NCBI RefSeq assembly: GCF_026151205.1
Contig: NC_087073.1
Span: 7,089,001 to 7,153,000, forward strand
Direction: 5' to 3'
DNA: 64,000 nucleotides
Origin: Bolinopsis microptera
Taxonomy: Eukaryota > Ctenophora > Tentaculata > Lobata > Bolinopsidae
A program made the translations under genes and the position numbers. The notes under the pieces are model-generated. The model made no database searches. It was not told the DNA's origin and saw only the letters and a list, made by a program, of their open reading frames with translations. Of this stretch, positions 50,571 to 61,242 are shown piece by piece (position 1 is the stretch's first letter; each line of letters begins with the position of its first letter).

Positions 50571-53551
50571 ATTGTGGGGTGTTAGGGAAGCTAGAGAGCC
50601 AGGGAGGTGTAGTACTGGATTGAGGGGTGTTAGGGAGGCTGAAGGGAGGGGTACTACTGGATTGTGGGGTGTTAGGGAGGCTGGAGGGAGGGGTAGTACT
50701 GGATTGTGGGGTGTTAGGGAGGCTGGAAGGAGGGGTGGTACAGGATTTTGGGGTGTTAGGGAGGCTAGAGAGCCAGGGAGGTGTAGTACTGGATTGTGGG
50801 GTGTTAGGGAGGCTGGAGGGAGAGGTAGTACTGGATTGTGTGGTGTTAGGGAGGCTATAAGGAGGGGTAGTACTGGATTGTGGGGTGATCGGGAGGCTGG
50901 AAGGAGGGGTAGTACTGGATTGTGGGGTGTTGGGGAGGCTAGAGAGCCAGGGAGGGGTAGTACTGGATTGTGGTGTGTTAGGGAGGCTGGAGGGAGAGGT
51001 AGTACTGGATTGTGGGGTGTTAGGGAGGCTGGAAGGAGGGGTAACCAGATTGTGGGTTGTTAGGGAAGCTGGAAGGAGGGGTAGTACTGGATTGTGGGGT
51101 GTTAGGGAGGCTGGAAGGAGGGGTGGTACAGGATTTTGTGGTGTTAGGGAGGCTGGAAGGAGGGGTGGTAATGGATTGTTGGGTGTTAGGGAGGCTGGAA
51201 GGAGGGGTAGTACTGGATTGTGGGGTGTTAGGGAGGCTGGAAGGAGGGGTGGTACAGGATTTTGGGGTGTTAGGGAGGCTGGAAGGAGGGGTAACCAGAT
51301 TGTGGGGTGTTAGGGAGGCTGAAGGGAGGGGTACTACTGGATTGTGGGGTGTTAGGGAGGCTGGAGGGAGGGGTAGTACTGGATTGTGGGGTGTTAGGGA
51401 GGCTGGAAGGAGGGGTGGTACAGGATTTTGGGGTGTTAGGGAGGCTAGAGAGCCAGGGAGGTGTAGTACTGGATTGTGGGGTGTTAGGGAGGCTGGAGGG
51501 AGAGGTAGTACTGGATTGTGGGGTGTTAGGGAGGCTGGAAGGAGGAGAAGTACTGGATTGTGGGGTGATCGGGAGGCTGGAAGGAGGGGTAGTACTGGAT
51601 TGTGGGGTGTTGGGGAGGCTAGAGAGCCAGGGAGGGGTAGTACTGGATTGTGGGGTGTTAGGGAGGCTGGAGGGAGAGGTAGTACTGGATTGTGGGGTGT
51701 TAGGGAGGCTGGAAGGAGGGGTAACCAGATTGTGGGGTGTTAGGGAAGCTGGAAGGAGGGATAGTACTGGATTGTGGGGTGTTAGGGAGGCTGGAAGGAG
51801 GGGTGGTAATGGATTGTTTGGTGTTAGGGAGGTTGGAAGGAGGGGTAGTACTGGATTGTGGGGTGTTAGGGAGGCTGGAAGGAGGGGTAGTACTGGATTG
51901 TGGGGTGTTAGGGAGGCTGGAAGGAGGGGTGGTACAGGATTTTGGGGTGTTAGGGAGGCTGGAAGGAGGGGTAACCAGATTGTGGGGTGTTAGGGAAGCT
52001 GGAAGGAGGGATAGTACTGGATTGTGGGGTGTTAGGGAGGCTGGAAGGAGGGGTGGTAATGGATTGTTTGGTGTTAGGGAGGTTGGAAGGAGGGGTAGTA
52101 CTGGATTGTGGGGTGTTAGGGAGGCTGGAAGGAGGGGTAGTACTGGATTGTGGGGTGTTAGGGAGGCTGGAAGGAGGGGTAGTACTGGATTGTAGGGTGT
52201 TAGGGAGGCTGGAGGGAGGGTGGTAATGGATTGTTGGGTGTTAGGGAGGCTGGAAGGAGGGGTAGTACTGGATTGTGGGGTGTTAGGGAGGCTGGAAGGA
52301 GGGGTAGTACTGGATTCTGGGGTGTTAGGGAGGCTGGAAGGAGGGGTGGTACAGGATTTTGGGGTGTTAGGGAGGCTGGAAGGAGGGGTAACCAGATTGT
52401 GGGGTGTTAGGGAGGCTGAAGGGAGAGGTACTACTGGATTGTTGGGTGTTAGGGAGGCTGGAGGGAGGGGTGGTAATGGATTGTTGGGTGTTAGGGAGGC
52501 TGGAAGGAGGGGTGGTACAGGATTTTGGGGTGTTAGGGAGGCTGGAAGGAGGGGTAACCAGATTGTGGGGTGTTAGGGAGGCTGAAGGGAGGGGTACTAC
52601 TGGATTGTGGGGTGTTAGGGAGGCTGGAGGGAGGGGTGGTAATGGATTGTTGGGTGTTAGGGAGGCTGGAAGGAGGGGTAGTACTGGATTGTGGGGTGTT
52701 AGGGAGGCTGGAAGGAGGGGTAACCAGATTGTGGGGTGTTAGGGAGGCTGGAAGGAGGGGTGGTACAGGATTTTGGAGTGTTATGGAGGCTAGAGGGCCT
52801 GGGAGGTGTGGTAATGGATTTTTGGTGTGTTGGGGAGGCTAGAGGGAGGGGTGGTAATGGATTGTTGTGTGGGGTGTTAGGGAAGCTGGTAGGAGGGGTA
52901 GTACTGGATTGTGGAGTGTTAGGGAGGCTGGAAGGAGGGGTGGTACTGGATTGTGGGGTGTTAGGGAGACTGGAAGGAGGGGTCCAGTACAGGATTTTGG
53001 GGTGTTATGGAGCCTAGAAGGCCAGGGAGGGGTGGTAATGGATTGTTGGGTGTTAGGGAAGCTGGAAGGAGGGGTACTACTGGATTGTGGGGTGTTAGTG
53101 AGGCTGGAAGGAGGGGTAGTACTGGATTGTGGGGAGTAAGGGAGGCTGGAAAGTGGAAGGAGGGGTGATACTAGATTGTTGGGTGTTAGGGAGGCTGGAA
53201 GGAGGGATGGTACAGGATTTTGGGGTGTTATGGAGGCCATAGGGGATGGGGGGGTGCTAATGGATTGTTGGGTGTTAGGGAGGCTGGAAGGAGGGGTGGT
53301 ACTGGATTGTGGGGTGTTAGGGAGACTGGAAGGAGGGGTCCAGTACAGGATTTTGGGGTGTTATGGAGGCTAGAGGGCCAGGGAGGGGTGGTAATGGATT
53401 GTTGGGTGTTAGGGAAGCTGGAAGGAGGGGTAGCACTGGATTGTGGGGTGTTAGGGAGGCTGGAAGGAGGGGTATTACTGGATTGTGGGGTATTAGGGAG
53501 GCTGGAAGGAGGGGTATTACTGGATTGTGGGGTATTAGGGAGGCTGGAAGG
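50571..53551. repeat. 42-bp minisatellite, about 70 units, with higher-order structure
   Basis: The unit is close to GTGGGGTGTTAGGGAGGCTG followed by GAAGGAGGGGTAGTACTGGATT (42 bases). Variants with TAACCAGATT are 2 bases shorter; variants with AGAGAGCCAGGGAGG are longer. The short TAACCAG variant recurs at 51044, 51294, 51724, 51974, 52391, 52557 and 52723, giving spacings of 250, 430, 250, 417, 166 and 166: higher-order blocks of 680, 250 and 166 bases. Because 42 is divisible by 3, long frames (up to 228 codons of a GVREAGRRGSTGLW-type repeat) open on both strands; I do not consider them genes. G runs suit G-quadruplex formation on the plus strand. Confidence 0.95.
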
Positions 53552-53844
53552 ACCGTAAATAATTTATTCCAGTGTATAACGATGGCTTTCCGGTGAAAGC
53601 AATTACTGGCCAACCTGTAGGCTCATCACAAGACAGCACCTGCACAAGGCTGTCTTCAACACATGGCTGCACTCGCAGAGTGGAACACCGCCATCCACTG
53701 AGGAGTGGCCACTAGAATACGAGGTGGCCACACCTTAGCTTGTTTGCTGAAGAAGGAAAGCTATCCAGACTTATCAGTTATGCTAAAATATATCACTGTG
53801 GTTGAAATGTCCTTCAAACGTAGAATCATGTCATCTCAAATAGG

Positions 53845-53953
53845 CGTCCTTTTAAAAGGACACCCTTCAAAAATACTGTCCTTTTAAAAGGACGTAATTT
53901 AAAAAGGACAGCGTTCACAGAAACACTGTCCTTTTCAAAGGACACCCAAAATC
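53845..53953. repeat. Subterminal palindromes GTCCTTTTAAAAGGAC, right cluster
   Basis: Perfect copies at about 53846 and 53878, a half-site near 53900 and a variant GTCCTTTTCAAAGGAC at about 53938; one more (CCGTCCTTTTAAAAGGCCC) sits at about 54268, near the right terminus. Together with the left cluster they frame the minisatellite. Confidence 0.85.
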
Positions 53954-54301
53954 TACTTCATTTAATTCAATTTAAAGAAAGTCAGTATACCCCATGTCAG
54001 GGTTTATTGAATAGACAATCATTGGGGCAATTTATAGTATCCAAAGTTTTGATTTGCCAGGACTTAAAATTTTTCAAATTTTGCCTGAATTGAGCGACAT
54101 TTGAAAGTACAATTTTTGACCATGTTTGGCTCTAGCCCATGAATTCTTTGACGGTCTAGATATTTTCAAAACATTGTCAAGTTACCTAGAAGACCTTTTC
54201 CCAACTAATACAGAAAACCAAATTAAAAAATATAAATACCTTCCGAAATTACACTGGTATTTAAAAGCCGTCCTTTTAAAAGGCCCATGGGTGAATATGG
54301 G

Positions 54302-54544
54302 TTAAGGAATATACAGAGGGCGGCCTGAAAAACAGTAATAAGTTTCTGAGATTCTACATAACTCGGCTCTCCAGGAAAAACTCCCAAAGCTCCAATCTGT
54401 ATGATTGTATAACACGTCTTTGGTTAAGGGGAGATCCTGCTATCAGGGGCAGCAAACCTACTTCAAGAGTCTACAAGAAGAAAGTAAGCGAACCGCAGAG
54501 GAGTTTCGTTGACCATCATCTGGAAAAACTTCTTGAAATGTAAA
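54302..54544 (+). pseudogene. RAG1/Transib-like relic, C-terminal piece
   Basis: The plus frame reads KEYTEGGLKNSNKFLRFYIT, then RLSRKNSQSSNLYDCITRLW, LRGDPAIRG, a basic VYKKKVSEPQ and a stop after LEKLLEM. This is the E-x-x-N-K helix block of RAG1/Transib-type DDE enzymes, followed by the conserved R-K...L.RLW..SDP-type segment. At the position of the catalytic Glu (E-x-x-N-K; E962 in vertebrate RAG1) the relic has Lys in LKNSNK, so even with the insertions removed the enzyme would be inactive. It is in frame with 50209-50258 across one TTAA. Confidence 0.65.
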
Positions 54545-55150
54545 TAATTGTTGTATGCTTGATAAATGTTACTTATTTGTTTATTTATTTATTTATTAAT
54601 TCTATTGATATGTTTAATCACATTACTTTATTCTCTGTCACATTACTATACTCTCTAAGATATTTTTATTGCTTGATTCAAATTAAAAATAATTTTCATA
54701 ATCTCATTGAAAATTTGTCACAAATTTGTAATATTCTGCTAAAATTGTCTGGAATTTGTAAAAAGCAACGTGTAAGGACGCCTGTAGCTCTCTGAAAGTG
54801 GTTTTAAACGTTTTCTTGGGCAAAAATACTTAGGGGTCAGCTTTCTCAATAGAATTTGTCTAATAAATTTTGAAATTAGGGTTAATTTATTGGAAAACGA
54901 CGCACCGCGAAGGATTTTTTCGATTTTTGATGCCAGGAAGCTTTTTCAGAATTTTTTTTTCAAAATGGCTTCCATAGGCTTCGGTAATTTTTTTATATGT
55001 TCTGCAAAACATATTAGGCTATCGAAATAACATAACAGCTTGTTATCCAATTCTATCCGATTTTTTGTTTGAGCCCTTTGGTGCAAAAAAAAATCAAAAC
55101 GACAATTTGGAGGTGAAATTTTAGGCCCAGACCTTATAATTGGGTAAGAA
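54545..55150. other. AT-rich spacer after the transposase relic
   Basis: Contains (TTTA)n at about 54578-54598 and several T runs near 54940-55000. No gene is seen. Confidence 0.4.
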
Positions 55151-55335
55151 AAATCTGAAAAAGCACTCAGTAATGAGTGCTGGGTTGAGGTTATTCACTA
55201 CTATTTTTAGAGAAGGAGCTTTCATGAGCGACCCATTCTTTTCTATGAGCTCGTGTAGCTCTTTTAGGGTGGACTGTCTGCCCAGCTTGTTCACCTCGAT
55301 TACTAAATTACGATGAATGTATTTCTCAGAACATT
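55150..55335 (-). other. Unidentified exon-like frame
   Basis: A stop-free minus-strand frame of about 60 codons reads KYIHRNLVIEVNKLGRQSTL, KELHELIEKNGSLMKAPSLK and IVVNNLNPALITECF. Helical, balanced composition; protein-like. No family recognised. Possibly an exon of the same gene as the pieces at 55.86-56.09 kb. Confidence 0.4.
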
Positions 55336-55739
55336 TAAAAGTTCTCAGGTATCAGCTGCAGATCTTTTCTTGCTTGTTGACTCTCTTCTTTCTCATCTCT
55401 TTCTTTCTCATCTCCTCATGATTAGGTAACTCTTTACCCTTCTGACCTTCTGCTTCAAATTGTTTCTTCTTTGATGGGGAACATATTCTACATATATTAC
55501 AAATTAACAGGGGGCTTCTTTGACTTTTAAGTTTAAATTGTTACAATTATTGCTTTTCCTGACAATTTTATTGAAATAAGATAATATTCTTCTCTGTTTT
55601 ATATTTACCTCGGTTAACATTAAAGTTTATAATAAAACATATAAAAAGTTAGTTATGTTATAACAAATATGTAATAATTATGTTGTTCCTTCTTCTTCAC
55701 CTTCTTACATTATATTAATACAATTAATAATCTTATAAC

Positions 55740-56694
55740 ACATAGTGACCATTGTTACATCAGATTCAAAGTAACACTTACTAGTCTCTTTCCTCCTGTA
55801 GTGGGATGGCACGGTGGGGAATTTCTTCAAGTGATTGATTACTGTTTCCTTTATCTCTTCTTATTACAGTAAAGGTCTAAAAGAGGTAAATTTTATCAGT
55901 TTTACTTGATATCTGAACGATTGTGCAATCCAACACTTTATGTTTAGACCCTGGTTTATTATGTTTCTCTTGAAATCGGCAGTGAGGACGACGTCCCTAA
56001 ACAGCTCCTTGTCCGCTCCTTGTCTGTTGGGTACTCCTTTATCGATAACAGCTGCAAGGTCTCCATGGTATCCTCTGAAATTCATCAAAAATTAACTCCA
56101 CGAATGTGTATGTGCTATGTCATGTGTATACTGTGCGAGTGTTTTTTTGTGAGTGAGAGCTATGAATTATGATATAGCCAAAAGGTGGTAGAGTGAATAG
56201 TGATAACTGATGATCATGATATTGTCTAATGAGTTAAAAACTTTAAAAGTACACGACGCACAGAGCACACACTTCTGACATTGGTCCAAGCACACAATTG
56301 TCACGGCCTTTTCATATCAGCGGACTTTCCCAGTGTGTATTTGTACTGTATTAGTATAGGTAGTTATTGAATATATATCTTAATTCTAAACATCTGATAG
56401 CAGTTGAGATCGGTTTTTTAGACGAATCAAAATAAAATTAGATTGCAACTTTGCAAGAAGAATCATGATTCTATACTATGTTACAACACATAGTGACCAT
56501 TGTTACATCAGATTCAAAGTAACACTTACTAGTCTCTTTCCTCCTGTAGTGGGATGGCACGGTGGGGAATTTCTTCTAGTGATTGATTACTGTTTCCTTC
56601 ATCTCTTCTTATTACAGTAAAGGTCTGAAAAGAGGTAAATTTTATCAGTTTTACCTGATATCTGAACGATTGTGCAATCCAACACTTTATGTTT
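55740..56694. repeat. Direct duplication of about 207 bp with exon-like content
   Basis: 55740-55946 (ACACATAGTGACCATTGTTA to ACACTTTATGTTT) recurs at 56488-56694, 748 bases apart. A third piece, TGATATCTGAACGATAGTGC, is at 63511. On the minus strand the block encodes VLDCTIVQI(S)GKTDKIYLF in one frame in the second copy, and the first copy extends upstream into GYHGDLAAVIDKGVPNRQGA and DKELFRDVVLTADFKRNIIN. A decayed multi-exon gene or element is likely; the family is unknown. Confidence 0.65.
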
Positions 56695-56699
56695 CCCGC

Positions 56700-57530
56700 T
56701 AAATTGGGCACTTAATACTTTGACATCTTGAGTGATGATACATTTTTTTGACTTTTTAAGTATTGGAAAATATTCATCGTGGTTAAAGATGCGATTTTTG
56801 TGGAGGAGATATTTGACTGTCATCTTCTCTAGTATATTTTCTGTCTCTGTTGTGTCTACCCTAGCAGTTCTCTTGCTTGGTTTTTGCTTGCTCTTTTTGC
56901 CTGTGTACGTTTCTTCTACAATCTCGAATAAACATAGAGTGCTAGAGTGTGTACGTTTCCTCTACAACATCAAACACGTATAACTAAAAAAACAAAAAAT
57001 AAACCTCAAATACATAGAACTAAACAAGAAAATTGGCCAAGGAGTCAGCACATTCATCTTTGAATGTTTCACATGTCCCAGTGCAGAACTATTTGTGTCC
57101 CGCTAAAGTGGGCTCTTTGTATTTCAATTTTTTTTTCTTCTTGAAACGGGTCTATTTCAGATAGACCTCTCGTGGGTCCGACAAGTCAAAAACGAAAGTC
57201 TCCATTATAAATAATTGTCTTGCTCGTGACTAACAATGCTGGACTTAATATTGGTCTTTCGTTTTCAACTGCTTTGGAGTTCTTTCATACTTCCATCGCG
57301 ATTAGTCTCTTTAAGAAAGAAAACTGGACCTGTTGGCCCATAAATATAATAAAATGTATTTTTATGATTCTCTACAGATCAATAGTTCGTTAGATCGTTG
57401 ACTTCTTTAGGTAGAATTGATAATGAGTGTTTATATCAACTGTAGAATGACTATAGACATAAAACCTGGACATAAATCCTGGGCTAAGATAAGTATGGTT
57501 AATATAAGATTATATACTCATTAATCATTA
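56700..57530. other. Spacer without a supported gene
   Basis: GTGTACGTTTCYTCTACAA occurs twice (about 56903 and 56950), a small direct repeat. Frames here lack motifs. Confidence 0.35.
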
Positions 57531-57532
57531 TA

Positions 57533-57790
57533 TTACGTAACATCAAAATATACAAAAGACTTGTCCTCGTAAGGCCTGCGTTTCTTGGTGTCTCGGATCT
57601 CAGTAAATAAACCTTTTCTTGAAATTTGTTGTTTTCTTGATCGTTCTTCTAAATCATCTTTGACGATATGTGATGCTACGTGAGTTCGCATTTGAAGTTG
57701 TGGGATCTTATTAGAGCATAATTTGCACGGAAGCTTGTCATTATCGTGAGGTGCTGGTGCGGCACTGAGGAAGACTCCCATGTCCATCAT
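57533..57790 (-). pseudogene. Zinc-finger exon (CxLC...H...H), transposon-type
   Basis: The frame includes LPCKLCSNKIPQLQMRTHVA followed by SHIVKDDLEE, a C-x2-C-x10-H-x4-H finger of the type found in multi-exon mobile-element proteins of invertebrates (C-x-x-C-...-(M/L)-R-x-H-V-x-x-H-I). The remainder is basic (RKQQISRKGLF). No partner exons are connected with confidence. Confidence 0.4.
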
Positions 57791-58119
57791 GAGGCTTTTG
57801 TCAAATGCAATTAATGGTCACTTTTATTTCTCTGACATTTCTAATCTGGTCCTAAGATGAGAAGTACGTATCATACCTGGCTTTTACGGTCAAATTAAAA
57901 GTACGGACAAGTACCGGTGTACGTTTCAGTGTAATTTTACAAAATTGCGAATTTTCTAATACTCTCCTCACTATTACCAATTCTTCCTTTTCCTCCTTTC
58001 TTTATATTTAAATCCTTTTATCCATTTTTTGCACACGAAGGAAAGTAAAAATAAACACTTCAACTTAGAGTAGGAAGTTAAAAAACAAAGTATAAATCAA
58101 AACATACAACAATAAATTA

Positions 58120-59363
58120 TTAAGAACTCTCAGGGGATCCGAGGTTCTTCTGGAAAGTTCTTAGGAGGCGGGGCCGGGGTAATGGGGAATGAAAGGTGGG
58201 GGTACTGGGTGATGAAGGACTGTCTTGATACGAGTATCCTGGCGGGGGTTGGGTATCCATACGCTCCCATTGATTTGTCGTCTGGAGCTCTGCTGTCTGC
58301 ATAATACTCAATCTCTACTCTGAGATCCCGGATATCTCTGCCCTCCTCAGCCTCTTTTTAATAGACTCCAACTCTCTTATATCATCTCCGTATGCAGCCG
58401 ACAGTGCAGTCACTGCTTTCACAAGATCTCTCGAGTTGGACATGAAGAATCTGAAGGAGGGTGTAAGGGTTAGGACAAGATATGAAAAGAAATCACTTCT
58501 TTTCATATTTTGTGATAATGTTTCCCACACTAGCTTTTATTAGTTCAATAAAGTGAGAACTTACTGATCTGTACCAACATTTATTAGGCAAGACCCCAAA
58601 CATTTCTTCCCCGGGTACCCCACCAACGACAAGCGGTCCTCTTTCAGAAGCACGTTCTTGCCGCCAAGGTAGTGGAGGCTGTCCCCTACCTTTCCATCAA
58701 AGTAAAGCCCTGCACGAAAGTTCAAATTAAGTTTACACTAATACTTACTCATTACTCAAATATATATTTTTGAACTCTAAATAATATAATGAAATACGCA
58801 ATCAAACAGATTTGTCTTACCCTCAACTGTTAGATCTTGCACCGACAAAAAGGCACTCCTCCTTCGCTTATTTGTTGCCAAATGCAACTGACCTTCTGTT
58901 GCCTCCCTGTACAGTCCTTGCTGAGCAGTCATGTCACGAAGAATATGAATCATCGTGGTATTGCTAACCCCATGCCTCATCATGGATCCAGCGACCATAT
59001 CGACAGCAGGGTTAGTCTCCAACTCTCTGTCCCGCCTATTTGGTGTCCAATCTTACTCTGTTGGGTCCTATAGAAGAATAAATTATTTATTATGTAGCCT
59101 TGATCCTAGCTAAATGTCACGTGATGAATCACCTATTGTATAACGTGACGTTTTACTTACCATCTATTATAGCTAGGATATTAACAATACGAGCTTATAA
59201 TTATTATTGTGCTGACAGGGATGAGACCACTGAAACTTACGCAGCATGACTCCTGGGACGATTCATCCACGATAGCGAATTCATAGTTGAACTGTCGATC
59301 TGTCTGGTCCATATCCTCTACTTCTAGTTCTAATTCGGCCGGTCCTGCTTCATTTCCACCCAT
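58120..59363 (-). pseudogene. Four-exon spliced gene with two in-frame stops
   Basis: Exons 59363-59241 (MGGNEAGPAELELEVEDMDQ, acidic; donor GTAAGT), 59067-58821 (DMVAGSMMRHGVSNTTMIHI, then QGLYREATEGQLHLATNKRR; donor GTAAGA), 58709-58565 (LYFDGKVGDSLHYLGGKNVL; acceptor TGCAG, donor GTAAGT) and 58450-58315 (FFMSNSRDLVKAVTALSAAY; acceptor CTTCAG) join with phases 0, 1 and 2, all consistent. The only breaks are a TAA at codon 5 of exon 2 (59055-59053) and a TAG at 58317-58315, after which the same frame continues 64 codons through a Pro-rich tail (MDTQPPPGYSYQDSPSSPST). The D-G-K...D-R-L...G-K-K-x-L-G block resembles part of a domain seen in hAT-like mobile-element proteins, a weak match. Either a young pseudogene, alternative acceptors, or a shorter protein starting in exon 2. 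Confidence 0.55.
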
Positions 59364-59559
59364 AAATAATGTATTATTGAATTTATATTAGAGAACACTT
59401 TCATATATCAATAAATAGGCGTCGCCTATTAGGCGAATAATAGTTTCGGAAAAGATAAATCCGAATAATCGAAATTTCCGACATAATATTACATCAATCG
59501 ATCTATTCGGGATTGCTGATCATAATTCATAGGCTACCTACCGTTCTTCATTTGTACTT

Positions 59560-59985
59560 GTAACGACAGGCTGGAGGTCTTCTGTCGTCAACCGGGATTC
59601 CTCTGCTACGATCCCACTGCTTCGCTGGGATCCCACTGCTTCGCTGAAATTTATTTATTTCAAATTTTACCCAAATTTACCTTCCTATCGGAAGGCTACG
59701 TCCGTCTGGTGACTAACGTCTATTGGGGTCCCTCCGGTTGTAGGTGAAACAGGGTACGGGCACTTGGCATGGGCTAGTGCTCCTTACCCTCCGGAGGATA
59801 AAGCCTTGTGAGCGACGTTTTCCCGTAGGAAAACTGTCATAATGCTCGGTCTCGGGAGAGCACCACCCATGCCTAGGTGATCTCCCGGGCGCTCTTTTAG
59901 AACAGGCTGCCCCCTGTCTTTTCTAGTGAGCAGACAGGAACCTACCGGGCATACCTGAGCACCTAGTATCTCTTAACCAGATCTA
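59560..59985. other. GC-rich, hairpin-dense segment, unassigned
   Basis: Starts with two tandem units of ATCCCACTGCTTCGCTG, then contains several short hairpins: CTTCC(TATC)GGAAG, CCCTCCGGAGG, GTTTTCCCGTAGGAAAAC and GCTCGGTCTCGGGAGAGC. Base composition differs sharply from the AT-rich surroundings. No coding frame. It could be a structured-RNA-derived repeat or the leader of a mobile element; no family recognised. Confidence 0.4.
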
Positions 59986-60784
59986 TGATTTCTTTTATTT
60001 GCCTGTGTCTTTGCGAAATGAATTTTGTTATGTAAGTATTAATTGTACATTAGTGGTTTAGGATGTCATGTTACTTCAGCATTCTATATTTCTCGTTGGA
60101 TGGTTTCATAACTTCATCGTTGCATTACTTAGATAATGATATGCGAGAACTATCTCTTTATTATGTTCAGATATGGGGAAACTTGGGAATTTGTAAATTC
60201 TTGTAAACTTACGATCTGGTCCGTTAATGTTGCACGGTATCTGTCAAAGTCTGCCTTCTCCAAAACACACATTGCTTCTGAGTAAATAAATACTGTGTGT
60301 ATTTCCTCTAGGTGATTGTTTCTTACTAGCGAGGCGCTCCTCTCATGTCTCTATGCCGGGGTAAGTGGATCACTTGTTTTCCTCTTCCTACCTGGATTGT
60401 GCCCCGGGGTTCTATTCCTTTTAGCCATATCTGGGTAGATTACAATGACGGTATCTGATAAAGAATGTGGTACTGACCTTTAGAGAGTGATGACTGTACG
60501 TACGGAAAATATCATTTTCAAATCTATTCAATTATCAATTGTGCCCAGTCTGCATTGTGCATCAAAGCAAAAACCATTCTCAATTATTCATTACAGGACA
60601 AATATATTATTTATTTCAAAATGCAGTAGTGAAGTCAGAATTTAAAGTGTAAAAACGAGTATTATATTTATATTGCCTTATTGGTAATGTTGATAGGTGA
60701 AAATTCTGTTTTTCCTCCACTAGCGAGCTCAACAAATAAAACAAGCAGTTAATCACACAAAAATATTCTCGATGGTCTACATCG
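59986..60784. other. Spacer without a supported gene
   Basis: No coding frame, repeat or hairpin of note. Confidence 0.4.
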
Positions 60785-60931
60785 ATGGTCTATGCGGAGC
60801 AGATTTGTAAAATGATAAGAGATCAAGACCCTAACGGACATATCAAGTGGGAGATTTATTTCCCAGAACCTGGAAATTTTGTACCGTTCTTAGACACGGA
60901 AGTCAAGATTGATCCAGATCAAGGATGGTAA
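60785..60931 (+). pseudogene. Penelope-like RT fragment (tentative)
   Basis: A 48-codon plus-strand frame reads MVYAEQICKMIRDQDPNGHI and KWEIYFPEPGNFVPFLDTEV followed by KID and a stop. The (L/V)-P-F-L-D-x-x-(V/I)-x-(I/R) strand following an F-P-E block is the post-palm motif of Penelope-like reverse transcriptases. The expected R-K-P-T-H block is not in frame; a later frame on the same strand (60932-61147) may be its decayed continuation. Confidence 0.4.
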
Positions 60932-61242
60932 ATGCGTTTTGGGGATACTATGCATACGTATTTCCCGATGATAAATTACGTATTTCAAATTTCTGTGCGT
61001 TCAAAAAGTGATAAAAACTGTGTGCTTTGTATGCGCAATAACAGGATTTTGGCGGCATATGCACGTGCTATGCGCGCAGTTGGTGAAACCCTATCAAAAT
61101 CGAAGGGGATGCAGGTGAAATGTCTAAAACTTCGCATTTACAATTGAAGTATAAAAAGCTAAAAAACATAATAACTGCCTGTATCTCTCGTCCCTGTAAG
61201 TGTAACAAATTGAGCAAGTCCGTGTTAATCCGGTTTCAAAAT

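Larger units (their letters stand above)
50259..54301. mobile_element. 4.04-kb TTAA-flanked, piggyBac-type non-autonomous element
   Basis: The left end is TTAA|CCCATATCAACCCA and the right end TGGGTGAATATGGG|TTAA: imperfect inverted termini (12 of 14) beginning CCC and ending GGG, with TTAA on both sides (50255-50258, 54302-54305), the piggyBac signature. Removing the element with one TTAA restores the surrounding transposase frame exactly (GVRL continues into KEYTEGG). Inside are no transposase frames, but several copies of the palindrome GTCCTTTTAAAAGGAC near both ends and a 3-kb minisatellite in the middle. It would need a transposase supplied in trans. Confidence 0.85.

Noticed and set aside
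50571-53551. Possible CRISPR-like array
   Set aside because: Units are contiguous with no unique spacers, and the window is eukaryotic.
50572-53613. Series of 60-228-codon frames in the 42-bp array on both strands
   Set aside because: The unit length is a multiple of three, so frames stay open automatically. They have no start context, no domain and exist in several frames at once.
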